Source: Actinopolymorpha pittospori
GTDB lineage: Bacteria > Actinomycetota > Actinomycetes > Propionibacteriales > Actinopolymorphaceae
Assembly (NCBI RefSeq): GCF_014873875.1
Contig: NZ_JADBEM010000001.1
Coordinates: 9,362,001-9,426,000 of the forward strand
Length of the DNA: 64,000 bases
Reading direction: 5' to 3'
Below are positions 26,740-34,764 of the stretch, piece by piece. Position 1 is the first letter of the stretch. Each line of letters starts with the position of its first letter. The notes beneath the pieces are model-generated. The model was not told the origin of the DNA. It saw nothing but the letters and a program-made list of their open reading frames with translations, and did not search any database. Position numbers and translations under genes: made by a program.

Positions 26740-27135
26740 TCGGGGCGGCTTCGCCGGCGGACCTGGCAGCTCGGAGGGTTCGCGGGTTTGGCCGGTGGCC
26801 TGGCTTGGTCCGGGAGAGTGGGGGCCCGTAGCCTGTCCCGGCTCGGCGGGCGGCGTGCCGCCTGCCCGCAATCACCCGCCGTGGGCCCCCGCTCTTCGGG
26901 ACCCGGACCAAGCGAGGTGGCTAAAGCCGCGGGCCCGCCCCGGCCACCGCCTGGTCCTTGAGGACCCGGTGCCGACGCTGTGAGGGTCGTCAGAGTCTTG
27001 GCGGCCCTCTTTTCGCGCCCAGCCGCGACGGCCGACCGGGCGCCGAAGGCGCGGAGGGAGGGACCGGCGCCATCGGGCGGGCGCGGCGGCCCGGTTGGGG
27101 CCGCCCTTGAAGACGTGAGGAAAGTCCTCACCGGT
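26740..27135. other. Highly structured non-coding segment of the integrated element
   Basis: At least four hairpins lie in about 400 bases. A long imperfect inverted repeat (26803-26827 with 26883-26913) has 12-bp outer and 8-bp inner arms and encloses a GC-rich hairpin. GGTCCT-TG-AGGACC is at 26953-26966. A perfect 8-bp stem (27085-27092 with 27098-27105) and a perfect 7-bp stem with a 3-base loop (27115-27131) follow. No coding frame is credible. Position and structure suggest a cis-acting replication (double- or single-strand origin) or transfer locus. Confidence 0.55.
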
Positions 27136-27338
27136 TGAAAGTCGAGTCCGTTGTGTTCCGTCGGCTGATGTGCGACAGCCGTCCGCCAGGTGACCTGCGA
27201 CGGTTGCGCAGCGGGTTGCGGCATGCCGTGGGTGTTCGTCTTAGCCATGCAGATCAAGTACGCGCCGTGCTTATCACGGGTTCCATGGCGCGCGACAGAC
27301 GAGCCGATCTTTGCGTTGGCGATTCCGGCTATCTGGTA

Positions 27339-27929
27339 TCAGGGCGCGCCTACAGCGCGCCCTCCCCCGGCGCTCGGCCTTGCAGGCAGGCTTGAGGCCC
27401 GTCCTCGGCCGGGCCTGGGACGCAGCAGACGGGTGTCCTTGCGAAGCAACGTGACAGTGGTCTCGTACAGTTCGACGGTGCCGTCCTCTGCCTGCTGATT
27501 CCAGGATGCGGCCTCAGAGCCGTAGACCACGTAGCCCAGCCGCTCGTAGAGCGCCTGGGCGCGCGGGTTGTTCTGCTCTGCGCCGAGCTCCGCCCAGGGC
27601 AGTCCTCGCGCCCGAATGCGCTCCTCGGACGCACGGATCAGGACAGTTCCGATGCCGAGAGACCGCAGCTCGGCGCGGACAGAGAGCCACCAGATCTCCC
27701 CGTACCCCGGCTTCTTCTCGTAGCTCACCGCGCCCTTCGCCACCGGCATACCCGAGCGCGTGCACACCACCAGATGGTCGACGGCACCGCTGCGCGCCTG
27801 TTCAAGGTGTTCGGGCATATTGTCCAGGTAGATCGGGGGATAGAAGCAGGCGAGGTCCGGCAGGTCGGCCTCTTCCATGTCCCGGACTGTCAGGTGCAGG
27901 TCCACCACGTCCGTGTAGACAGGCCCCAC
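27339..27929 (-). CDS. GNAT family N-acetyltransferase
   Basis: 196 residues from GTG 27929, with GAGGGG about nine bases upstream. The acetyl-CoA loop is ELRSLGIGTVLIRASEERI, preceded by the strand YGEIWWLSVRAE and followed by LGAEQNNPRAQALYERLGYV, all typical of GNAT enzymes. The basic, Pro-rich C-terminal 30 residues are unlike the family and end in a perfect 8-bp hairpin (27342-27349 with 27355-27362) that may serve as the terminator. It is cargo of the integrated element; the acceptor substrate is unknown. Confidence 0.82.
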   Translation of the reverse strand: MGPVYTDVVDLHLTVRDMEEADLPDLACFYPPIYLDNMPEHLEQARSGAVDHLVVCTRSGMPVAKGAVSYEKKPGYGEIWWLSVRAELRSLGIGTVLIRASEERIRARGLPWAELGAEQNNPRAQALYERLGYVVYGSEAASWNQQAEDGTVELYETTVTLLRKDTRLLRPRPGRGRASSLPARPSAGGGRAVGAP

Positions 27930-27974
27930 GATCGCTCACCCCTCGCTCATTAAAAGGCGGTTGCTACGACGTGC

Positions 27975-28290
27975 TCAGGGGGCATCGTCCTGCAACATCT
28001 GCGAATCCGGAACCGAATTTTCATTCGCGATCGGTACGGCGATGACGCACGGAACCTCGTACGGGTGTGCTTGCCGTGCTCGTTCGGTGATGGCGGGAAC
28101 GAGGTCGGCACGGGTATGGAGTGCGATGCGGGTCTCGCTCTGGTCGTGGGCCTGGCTGGCCCATCGGTAGATGGAACGGATCGGGTGTTGAGGTGACCGC
28201 AGGCGCACAGTCGCTCGTCGACGAGCGGGGTGGGTGAGTGAGGTTGGCGAGCCAGTCGGCGTCTGTGACGGTTACCTCGCTGACGTCATC
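27975..28290 (-). pseudogene. cutA: CutA1-like divalent-cation tolerance protein, frameshifted
   Basis: The C-terminal 65 residues match CutA: IRSIYRWASQAH, TRIALHTRADLVPAITERA, QAHPYEVPCVIAVPI. The N-terminal part continues upstream in other frames (PLVDERLCACGHLNT, and before it TVTDADWLANLTH). Single-base shifts occur near 28195 in a CCC run and near 28235 beside CCC/CCCC. It would start at an ATG overlapping the XRE gene's stop (ATGA), so the two were translationally coupled. CutA trimers are cytoplasmic or periplasmic metal-binding proteins of uncertain role. No intact frame remains. Confidence 0.65.
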
Positions 28291-28894
28291 CTTGGTTGGG
28301 CTCGTTGGCTTTGGGCTGGTCGATGATGCCGCGGGCGTCGTCTTCGGACTTTGCGAGTCCGACCCGGCCGGTCATGATCTGCCTGTCGTCGCTCAGCCCG
28401 ACCCAGCGCCCCAGGGCGCTGTCGCCGTGGGCGTGCAGGACGATGTAGACGGTTCCCTTCGAGCGCACCGATCCGTCGGCGGCGGTGTACCAGCCCGTCA
28501 GGATCTCGTTGTCCCACAGTCGTAGCTCGCCACTCCACATGTGGCCATCTTCGGCGGAGGTGCCGCGGGTCGTGGTGACGGCGTGGATGAGTTCGACCTG
28601 CTGGTCGATCCTGATCTCCTGGGCGGTGATGACCTGCTGGTGGTCCTTCGACGTCTGCCAGGACGCCCACCAGTCACCGGTGAGGTTGATGCGATGGGTG
28701 GGCATGCCGGCGAGCTCTGCGAGTGAGATGTCCAGTGCCTTTGCGATGGCTACTGCAACGGGAAACAACGGCTGTTGTTCGCCCGCTTCGTATCTCCTGA
28801 TCTGCCGCATGTGTACGCCGGTTGCCTGTGCCAGCTGTGTTTGTGACAAGCCCAGTTCACGGCGGCGGCCTCGGAGCACCTGCGACATGTCCAT
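28286..28894 (-). CDS. XRE-family (Cro/C1-type HTH) regulator with C-terminal sensor-like domain
   Basis: 202 residues from ATG 28894, with GGAAG eight bases upstream; an in-frame TTG at 28930 is weaker. The N-terminal HTH is LRGRRRELGLSQTQLAQATG followed by VHMRQIRRYEAGEQQPL. The remaining 130 residues (LTGDWWASWQTSKD ... WSGELRLWDNEILTGWYTA ... KGTVYIVLHAHGDSALGRWV) are beta-rich and resemble small-ligand binding modules fused to XRE domains in actinobacteria. It probably regulates the adjoining element genes or the coupled cutA. Confidence 0.82.
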   Translation of the reverse strand: MDMSQVLRGRRRELGLSQTQLAQATGVHMRQIRRYEAGEQQPLFPVAVAIAKALDISLAELAGMPTHRINLTGDWWASWQTSKDHQQVITAQEIRIDQQVELIHAVTTTRGTSAEDGHMWSGELRLWDNEILTGWYTAADGSVRSKGTVYIVLHAHGDSALGRWVGLSDDRQIMTGRVGLAKSEDDARGIIDQPKANEPNQG

Positions 28895-29215
28895 GGCTAC
28901 ATCTTCCAAGGACGCGTCCTTCCTTGACAACGGGACTCATCGGTCCCACGATGGTCGGGCTGTCCGCTGAGCGGACTTGCTGGCCCTCTTTGTGGGCAAC
29001 TTCGTTGCGCGCGGCTCGCCGTCAGATCGGCTGACCCTCTGAGAGTCGGGTGCGTAGCTGGCGCCACACGGTGGCGTGTGGTGAGGCGTGGTGCCTCCTC
29101 TTCTGTTGATTCCAGGTAAGGGACCTCGGTGTCCTGCGGTTTCGCCTGCAGTCCATGGCGAACGAATGTGCGGCGACATCTACCACGCTCACCGGACGGA
29201 GAAGGAAGGTCGGCC

Positions 29216-29452
29216 ATGGTTGTGCGTTCGTATCAGGTGTGGGGTGCGGCGTGTGACTCCTGCGATGCGGAGTTCGAGACCGGCCACAACGAGATGCCCT
29301 GCGAGCGGGAGGACCTGGCGGACTTCGGCTGGGCTGTCGACGGTGACAACGCCTTGTGCCCCGCCTGCGCGGCCAGGGAGGGCGCCCGACCTGAGGACCG
29401 CAAGGTCACCCGCCTCGCCGACAGGCGGAATAGCGCTGGGCGGCGTGTGTGA
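29216..29452 (+). CDS. Small zinc-ribbon-like protein
   Basis: 78 residues from ATG 29216, with GGAGAAGGAAGG just upstream. Two CxxC pairs (ACDSCDAEF and LCPACAARE) are spaced as in a small treble-clef or zinc ribbon. Small CxxC proteins often stand directly before rep in actinomycete integrative elements. Its stop overlaps the GTG that probably starts the rep gene (GTGA at 29449), implying translational coupling. A DNA-binding or replication accessory role is inferred. The 285-bp gap upstream (28931-29215) holds only promoter-like sequence and a CCACAC/GTGTGG hairpin. Confidence 0.7.
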   Translation: MVVRSYQVWGAACDSCDAEFETGHNEMPCEREDLADFGWAVDGDNALCPACAAREGARPEDRKVTRLADRRNSAGRRV

Positions 29453-29494
29453 GCGACTCGACGGTGACCATTACCCCCCGACACCACTCCCGAG

Positions 29495-31204
29495 GTGGCG
29501 GGGGCGGTGGCCCCTGGTGAGATGATCCGGATTGTCGACGAGAACGGTGCGGTTTGGCTGCGCACCATGCCCAAACCGACGCCGGACGGTATGGATCTGA
29601 CGGACCTGCGCGGTGCGGATCGGTTCTCTGCCTCGACGACGGCGATGGCCCGCGGTGCCTCAGCCGGCTATGGGCGCTGGCTCTCGCACGTGCATTCGGC
29701 GGCCGGTTGTTCTCAGCCGGTGCGGCTGGCGGGCATGGTCTGCACCACGAGCGTCAACACCAGAACGGGTGAGGTCACCGAGTCCAGGACGGTGACCGAG
29801 GACATGCCCGACGGGGTGATTTACAAGGCCTGCGGCAACCGTCGGGCGTCGGTGTGTCCGTCGTGTGCGGAGATCTACCGGGCTGATGCCTACCAGTTGG
29901 TGCTCGCGGGAATGCGCGGCGGCAAAGGCGTCCCCGAAACAGTCAGTGGCCATCCCGCGGTGTTCGCCACGGCCACCGCGCCTGGGTTCGGTGTTGTGCA
30001 CACGACCCGTTCGAACAAGAAGAGCGGCAAGCCCGAGCCTTGCAGAGCCCGCAGGACGCCGGAGCTCTGCCCGCACGGGGTGGACATGCGGTGCATGACC
30101 AGACATGGCGAGGGGGACGAGCGGCTCGGCAGGCCGTTGTGCGCGGACTGCTACGACTACGACCACCACGCTGTGTGGAACACCTATGCCGGTGAACTGT
30201 GGCGGTACACCACGATGAAAGCCAACCGGCAACTACGGAAGTGGGCGCGCCGCCACGGCTACGCCGAACGGGTCGAGAACCCCGACACTGGCAAGGTCGA
30301 GCGCAAGGTGCCGGTGCGGATCTCGTTCGGGAAGGTCGCGGAGTTCCAGCGCCGCGGCCTGGTCCACTTCCACATCCTCGCCCGCTTCGACGGCGTCCAC
30401 CCCCTCGACCCCAACCTGGTGGTGCCACCACCGGAGTGGGCGAACATGTTCCTGCTGTCCTGGATCCTCGAACAGTCCGTCGCCGAGACGACGTACCGGA
30501 CACCGCCACACGTGGTTCACGACCACGACGGTCACACGCTCGTCGACCAGCCCAACGGATGGCTGCTGCAGTGGGGATCGCAGGTCGATGTCCGCCCCGT
30601 CCGGCTACGCGGAGACGACAAGCTCAACGGCGAACGCGTCGCCAACGAGCTCGACAACACCGACCAGGCCAACCAGACCGATCGGCAAGGGCGCCGGCGG
30701 CTGCTGTCCGGCCCAGCGGTGGCCGGCTATCTGGCCAAGTACGCGACCAAGGCGACCGAGGCGGCCGGGCACACCTCGCGCAAGATCACCGAGGAGAGCG
30801 TCGACTTCTACGCCAACGACACCCACCCCGGCCGGTTGATCGAGGCGTGCTGGCGGCTGGGCCAGCAAGGTCGACAGTCAACCGAGGAGTGGTGGGAGAG
30901 CAAGTACTACGCCCTACGGCGGTGGGCGCACATGCTCGGCTACGGCGGCCACTTCTTCTCCAAGTCCCGCCGCTACTCCACCACCTTCAAACGCCTCCGC
31001 CAAGCCCGCATCGACTACCGCCGCGCCCACCACGAATCGGCCGAGCACCTCGAGGAGAACGAGGTCCTGGAGGTCATCGGCCAACTCGTCTACGCCGGTT
31101 CGGGCTGGCACACCACCGGCGACGCCATGCTCGCCAACACCGCCGCCGCCATGGCCCGCGAACGGCGACAGACCGGACGGCTGGAGGTCGCAACGTCAGG
31201 TTGA
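29495..31204 (+). CDS. Replication initiator protein (RepSA-like, HUH type)
   Basis: 569 residues in the open frame. A cysteine-rich N-terminal part (CGNRRASVCPSCAEIYRAD; CADCYDYDHH) is followed by the HUH metal motif GLVHFHILARFDG (His 291 and 293). The C-terminal conserved stretch YYALRRWAHMLGYGGHFFSK has tyrosines suited to strand cleavage. This is the RepSA family of pSAM2-like elements. The true start is probably GTG 29449, overlapping the previous stop: its frame (SDSTVTITP) joins this one if one C is removed from the six-C run 29474-29479. It replicates the excised circle. Confidence 0.88.
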   Translation: MAGAVAPGEMIRIVDENGAVWLRTMPKPTPDGMDLTDLRGADRFSASTTAMARGASAGYGRWLSHVHSAAGCSQPVRLAGMVCTTSVNTRTGEVTESRTVTEDMPDGVIYKACGNRRASVCPSCAEIYRADAYQLVLAGMRGGKGVPETVSGHPAVFATATAPGFGVVHTTRSNKKSGKPEPCRARRTPELCPHGVDMRCMTRHGEGDERLGRPLCADCYDYDHHAVWNTYAGELWRYTTMKANRQLRKWARRHGYAERVENPDTGKVERKVPVRISFGKVAEFQRRGLVHFHILARFDGVHPLDPNLVVPPPEWANMFLLSWILEQSVAETTYRTPPHVVHDHDGHTLVDQPNGWLLQWGSQVDVRPVRLRGDDKLNGERVANELDNTDQANQTDRQGRRRLLSGPAVAGYLAKYATKATEAAGHTSRKITEESVDFYANDTHPGRLIEACWRLGQQGRQSTEEWWESKYYALRRWAHMLGYGGHFFSKSRRYSTTFKRLRQARIDYRRAHHESAEHLEENEVLEVIGQLVYAGSGWHTTGDAMLANTAAAMARERRQTGRLEVATSG

Positions 31205-31238
31205 AAGGCATCGACTGCATTGCAGGGAAGGGATCTGG

Positions 31239-31427
31239 ATGGTGAGTCACGAGCGACTGTGGACGCCGACGCAGGTGTGTGAGTACCTGGGCGTGCCGAT
31301 CGACACGCTGTATCGGTGGCGCTACATCGGCACCGGCCCGAAGGCCGCACGCATCGGGAAGCACCTGCGCTACGACCCGGCCGACGTGTACGCCTGGGTG
31401 GAGGAACAGAAGGCGACAGCGGCATGA
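31239..31427 (+). CDS. xis: Excisionase / MerR-like HTH DNA-binding protein
   Basis: 62 residues from ATG 31239, with GGGAAGGGA upstream. The winged-helix Xis pattern is complete: LWTPTQVCEYLGVPIDTLYR, then RWRYIGTGPKAARIGKHLRY, then DPADVYAWVEEQ. It binds element ends to steer the integrase toward excision. Its stop overlaps the integrase start by 4 bases (ATGA), the usual xis-int coupling of these elements. Confidence 0.92.
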   Translation: MVSHERLWTPTQVCEYLGVPIDTLYRWRYIGTGPKAARIGKHLRYDPADVYAWVEEQKATAA

Positions 31428-32542
31428 GCGTCGAGAAACGAGGCGACCGGTGGCGGGCCAGATACCGCGGACCCGACGGCCGCGAGCGCAACAAAAGCTT
31501 CCGCCGCAAGCTCGACGCCCAACGCTGGCTTGCGGACCAGAAGGTTCGGATGTCTCGCGGGGAGTGGGTCGATCCGGCGGCCTTACGAGTGCAGTTCGGC
31601 GTGGTCGCGCGAGAGTGGTTCGACGGCACGTTGCACCTGAAGCCGCGAACGCGTTCCTCGTATCGCCGACTTCTGGATCTGCGGCTGCTGCCGAGATGGG
31701 AGCACGTCCCCATGGGCAAGGTTGCCGGTCATCTTCCCGAGTGGATCAGCGAGCTTGCTGGTACCGGTTTGTCCGCCTCTCAGGTTCGGCAGGCGGTCTA
31801 CGTGTTCTCGTCGGTGTGCCAGCATGCGATCCGGACCGGGCGGTTGTTGGCCAACCCAGTCGTCGGGATCAAGCTGCCGAAGCTCGTGCCGTCAGGAGAA
31901 CGGAGGTTCCTGAGTCACGCCGAGGTCGCCAGGCTCGCCGGCGCGGCTGGCGCGTACGGCACGTTCATCCGGACCCTGGCGTACACCGGGCTGCGCTGGG
32001 GTGAGGCAACGGCTCTCCGGGTACGGGATGTCGACCTGGACCGCGGCCGACTGGACGTTCGGCGGGCATTCGCCGACATCGACGGCCAGCTCGTCGAGGG
32101 GAAGCCCAAGACGCACCAGTCGCGAACGGTCCCCCTCCTCCCGGCTCTCCGGGACGAGCTCCGCGCCCTGGTCGTGGAGCGCAACCGCGACGCCTTGGTG
32201 TTCACCGCACCTGAGGGTGGGCCACTTCGCGTCGGCAACTTCCGTCAGCGGGTGTGGTCGCCCGCGGTGAGAGGGGCGGGCCTGGACGGACTGACCATTC
32301 ACGGGCTGCGACACACGGCGGCGTCGCTCTACATCTCGGCATGCACCCCGCCGAAGGTGGTCCAGCGGATCCTCGGCCACGCCTCCGTCGTCATGACCAT
32401 GGACCTCTACGGCCACCTCTACCCGGACGAGATGGACGTCTGGGCGGCACGTCTGAACGAGGTCGCCAGCCGATCCGGGGTGTGGCCAGAGCGTGGCCAA
32501 AACGGCTCTGTCGGCGACGTCGAAACGGAGAATGATCAGTGA
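31424..32542 (+). CDS. int: Tyrosine-type site-specific integrase of the element
   Basis: 372 residues. An N-terminal arm-binding segment (RWRARYRGPDGRERNKSFR) and core-binding domain (SASQVRQAVYVFSSVCQHAI) precede the catalytic domain with all residues in place: Arg in YTGLRWGEATAL, Lys in EGKPKTHQSR, HxxR in IHGLRHTAASLY, His in ILGHASVVMTM and the nucleophile Tyr in DLYGHLYP. The stop is only 18 bases from the right attachment repeat in tRNA-Arg, as expected for an element integrated at this tRNA. ATG 31424 overlaps the xis stop. Confidence 0.96.
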   Translation: MSVEKRGDRWRARYRGPDGRERNKSFRRKLDAQRWLADQKVRMSRGEWVDPAALRVQFGVVAREWFDGTLHLKPRTRSSYRRLLDLRLLPRWEHVPMGKVAGHLPEWISELAGTGLSASQVRQAVYVFSSVCQHAIRTGRLLANPVVGIKLPKLVPSGERRFLSHAEVARLAGAAGAYGTFIRTLAYTGLRWGEATALRVRDVDLDRGRLDVRRAFADIDGQLVEGKPKTHQSRTVPLLPALRDELRALVVERNRDALVFTAPEGGPLRVGNFRQRVWSPAVRGAGLDGLTIHGLRHTAASLYISACTPPKVVQRILGHASVVMTMDLYGHLYPDEMDVWAARLNEVASRSGVWPERGQNGSVGDVETENDQ

Positions 32543-32560
32543 TCATGGCTCTGACGTGCG

Positions 32561-32612
32561 GTTTTGCTGGTGCCCCCGGCAGGATTCGAACCTGCGACAC
32601 ACGGTTTAGGAA
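32561..32612 (+). repeat. Right attachment repeat, within intact tRNA-Arg
   Basis: Partner of 26264-26315 with one mismatch. It starts 7 bases outside the CCA end and runs into the anticodon stem of the tRNA. Crossover by the integrase therefore restores the tRNA. Confidence 0.92.
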
Positions 32613-32643
32613 ACCGTTGCTCTATCCCCTGAGCTACGAGGGC
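32568..32643 (-). tRNA. tRNA-Arg (anticodon CCU), intact
   Basis: The minus strand folds into a complete 76-base cloverleaf. The acceptor is GCCCTCG/CGGGGGC with one GU pair, the anticodon stem is ACGGT/ACCGT with loop TTCCTAA (anticodon CCT), and the T arm contains GGTTCGAATCC. CCA is encoded. The integrated element occupies its 3' side. Confidence 0.95.
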
Positions 32644-32833
32644 GACGGCTGAGAGGCTACCGCCCGACCTCTACCAGGCCACATCAGGGCATACCTCAGC
32701 GGGATCGGCGGCCAACGGCGAGCCCTCCGAGAGGGTGCCAGTCACGGGCAAGACCGGGCATCTCCGGCGCGGTGAGGCCCAAGGTCGCGGCCGACGAACC
32801 GGTCCCCGACCACAGGTCACCGCCGGCTCCCCG

Positions 32834-33691
32834 CTACCCGACGCCGGGGTCCCGGCGGTCCGGCGACGGCCTGGTCCAGTAGACGGCCGTGACGTACGGC
32901 AGGACGACCTGCGAACGTTCGGCCAGCCCGTGACGCCGGAGCAGCGCCCACGCCTCGTCCCTGACGTCCTCCTGCCCTGCCGCCGGGAGGTTCGCGACGG
33001 CACTGGAGGACATCAGCCGGTCGACCAGCCGCTCGGGTGTCGTCGTCTGTGGGTTCGGGAGACGCGCCTCCCGCAGCGGCGACCAACCCGTCAGGCCGTC
33101 GAAGAAGCCGCGCCACGCGCCGTCGCGGGCGCTGGGCGAACCCGCGGGGCGCCGGCGATAGGTGATGTCGGCGAACTCGGCCACCCACTCCACGGACTCG
33201 TCGTAGAGATTCCACAGCAGCCCCAGCCCACCGGAGCCGGGCCGGAGCAGCCGCCGTACCTCCTGGATCGCGCGGGCGGCGTCGAACCAGTGCCACGCCG
33301 TGGCCGCGACCACCGCGTCGGCACATCCCTCGCGCAGGCCGGTGGCCTCAGCCTCACCCGCGTGCGGGGTCACCCGACCTGGGCCGGCGAGCTCGGAGCC
33401 AGAGACATCGGAGCCGGAGTCCGCGCCGGAGTCCGGGCCGGAGACGTCCGAGCCGGTGATGTGCGCCCGCATCGCCGCCGATGGTTCGACGGCAGTGACC
33501 TCGAATCCGTGGTTGGCCAACAGCCGACTGAAGGCGCCGGTCCCAGCGCCGAGGTCGACCACGTGCCCGCCCGATGCCAACCCGAGACCGCTCACGAGAG
33601 CGTCGACGGCAGCGTCGGGATAGGCGGGCCGGGAACGACGGTAGGCGTCCGCCACACCGTCGAATCCCCGGCCGGCGGATTGGGTGGCCAC
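32834..33691 (-). CDS. Class I SAM-dependent methyltransferase
   Basis: 285 residues. The SAM motif I is VVDLGAGTGAFSRLLANHG, with VTAVEPS after it, DAVVAATAWHWFD as motif IV and RLLRPGSGGLGLLW as motif V. A Ser/Asp/Gly-rich insertion of about 25 residues (DVSGPDSGADSGSDVSGSE) after strand 2 is unusual and repeats near-identical GSD units. Family members methylate small molecules; the target is unknown. The start at 33691 is the first in-frame ATG after the terminator at 33711-33744. Confidence 0.85.
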   Translation of the reverse strand: MATQSAGRGFDGVADAYRRSRPAYPDAAVDALVSGLGLASGGHVVDLGAGTGAFSRLLANHGFEVTAVEPSAAMRAHITGSDVSGPDSGADSGSDVSGSELAGPGRVTPHAGEAEATGLREGCADAVVAATAWHWFDAARAIQEVRRLLRPGSGGLGLLWNLYDESVEWVAEFADITYRRRPAGSPSARDGAWRGFFDGLTGWSPLREARLPNPQTTTPERLVDRLMSSSAVANLPAAGQEDVRDEAWALLRRHGLAERSQVVLPYVTAVYWTRPSPDRRDPGVG

Positions 33692-33710
33692 CCGCCCAAC
33701 GTTACTGAAG

Positions 33711-33744
33711 AGGTTCCGCCGGGTCCTTCGACCCGGCGGAACCT
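33711..33744 (-). terminator. Perfect 15-bp hairpin terminator
   Basis: AGGTTCCGCCGGGTC, loop CTTC, GACCCGGCGGAACCT form a perfect stem 20 bases after the stop of the DUF6528-like gene (33765) and just upstream of the methyltransferase start. It separates the two units on the minus strand. Confidence 0.85.
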
Positions 33745-33764
33745 TGGCGCTCTTCGGTCAGTCG

Positions 33765-34742
33765 TCAGGAACTCGACTCGTCGAACCACCGCGCCCGGTA
33801 GATCTGCGCTCCGGGCAGCACCTTCTCCGTGGTCTTGCTGTCCCCGATGAAGAGGTCGACCTGGTCGGTGCACCAGGTGCACGGGTTGCCGACCTTCGGC
33901 GTCGTCTGCAACACCGTTCCGCTGGCGAGATCCGTGCCGACGCTCTTGATGTTGATGCCGTACAGCTCCCGCTGCCGGGGGAAGGAGTTGTTCCACGTAC
34001 CGGTCGACTTCACGAACTGGTGGACGCCGTACACCGTGGTCACCCACAACTGGTTGGCGTCACCGGACACGGGACCGAGGTCGTGGCCCCAGTTGGTCGG
34101 CAGGCCGTACGACGCGAGCTGGGTGAGCGTCGGCGCGGCGGCCGTCCCACCGACCTCGTACTTCACCAGCAGGTGGTCCCCGACCGCCCACAGGACCTTG
34201 GCCGCGGCGTCCCACCACACCTCGTGGGCTCCCGGGAGCGCCGTCTCGACGTAGGTGTCGGAGTGTCGACCCTGGCTGGCGGTGTAGACGCGGACCCAGC
34301 TGCCGTTGCTCGCGGCGACCGCGATGTTCCCGTCGGGGAGGAGTTCGATGCCGTGCGGGTTCGGGGTGCGGCCGATGTCGACCGACCAGGCCACCGGACC
34401 CTTCTGCGGGTACGGCACCGAGGCGAGCAGACCGTAGGAGTCGGTGACCAGGACGTACCGCTGGCCGCTCGCGTCACGGCGCAGGCGCGCGTCGTCGGGC
34501 AGGCCCCACGACTGCGAGGTGTCCCCCGCGTCGCTGTCCGGCCCGGGCTGCCACGCCCAGATCTGGGCCCGGTCCTTCGACCAGTCCCGGCTCGGGTCGA
34601 GCACGACCACCTGGTCGGTGGCCTGCTCGGTGACGATGATGGGTGTCCGCGGTTCGCGCGGCTGTGCGACGGCAGGGGTGCTGAGCATGCCGGCGAGCAC
34701 GCATGCCGCCACTCCGGCGACAGCGAGTCGAGATCGGCGCAT
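33765..34742 (-). CDS. Secreted protein, DUF6528-like
   Basis: 325 residues from ATG 34742, with GGAAGGAAAG upstream. A Sec-type signal peptide is clear (RRSRLAVAGVAACVLAGMLS ... AVAQP). The mature part reads as a beta-propeller-like sequence (VLDPSRDWSKDRAQIWAW, NPHGIELLPDGNIAVAASNG, PGAHEVWWDAAAKVLWAVGD) typical of DUF6528. Function is unknown; ligand or sugar binding at the cell surface is an inference. It follows the RpiR regulator gene by 22 bases on the same strand and is likely its co-transcribed partner. Confidence 0.8.
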   Translation of the reverse strand: MRRSRLAVAGVAACVLAGMLSTPAVAQPREPRTPIIVTEQATDQVVVLDPSRDWSKDRAQIWAWQPGPDSDAGDTSQSWGLPDDARLRRDASGQRYVLVTDSYGLLASVPYPQKGPVAWSVDIGRTPNPHGIELLPDGNIAVAASNGSWVRVYTASQGRHSDTYVETALPGAHEVWWDAAAKVLWAVGDHLLVKYEVGGTAAAPTLTQLASYGLPTNWGHDLGPVSGDANQLWVTTVYGVHQFVKSTGTWNNSFPRQRELYGINIKSVGTDLASGTVLQTTPKVGNPCTWCTDQVDLFIGDSKTTEKVLPGAQIYRARWFDESSS

Positions 34743-34764
34743 CTGGCTTTCCTTCCGGTGAGGA

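Larger units (their letters stand above)
26264..32612 (+). mobile_element. AICE-type integrated element in tRNA-Arg, 6.3 kb, no transfer gene seen
   Basis: The segment is bounded by 52-bp direct repeats (51 of 52 identical) that overlap the 3' half of tRNA-Arg. Its genes run from small cargo (unknown protein, GNAT, broken cutA, XRE regulator) to a pSAM2-type module: small zinc-ribbon protein, Rep, Xis and Int next to the intact tRNA. Integrated pSAM2-like elements excise by Int/Xis, replicate by Rep and normally carry an FtsK-like Tra. None is visible here, so this is a shortened or mobilisable form. Confidence 0.85.

Noticed and set aside
26730..27257. Minus-strand frame beginning MAKTNTHGMPQPAAQP
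   Set aside because: The first 40 residues look natural, but the frame then runs through the hairpin-rich region and loses protein character; no strong start signal.
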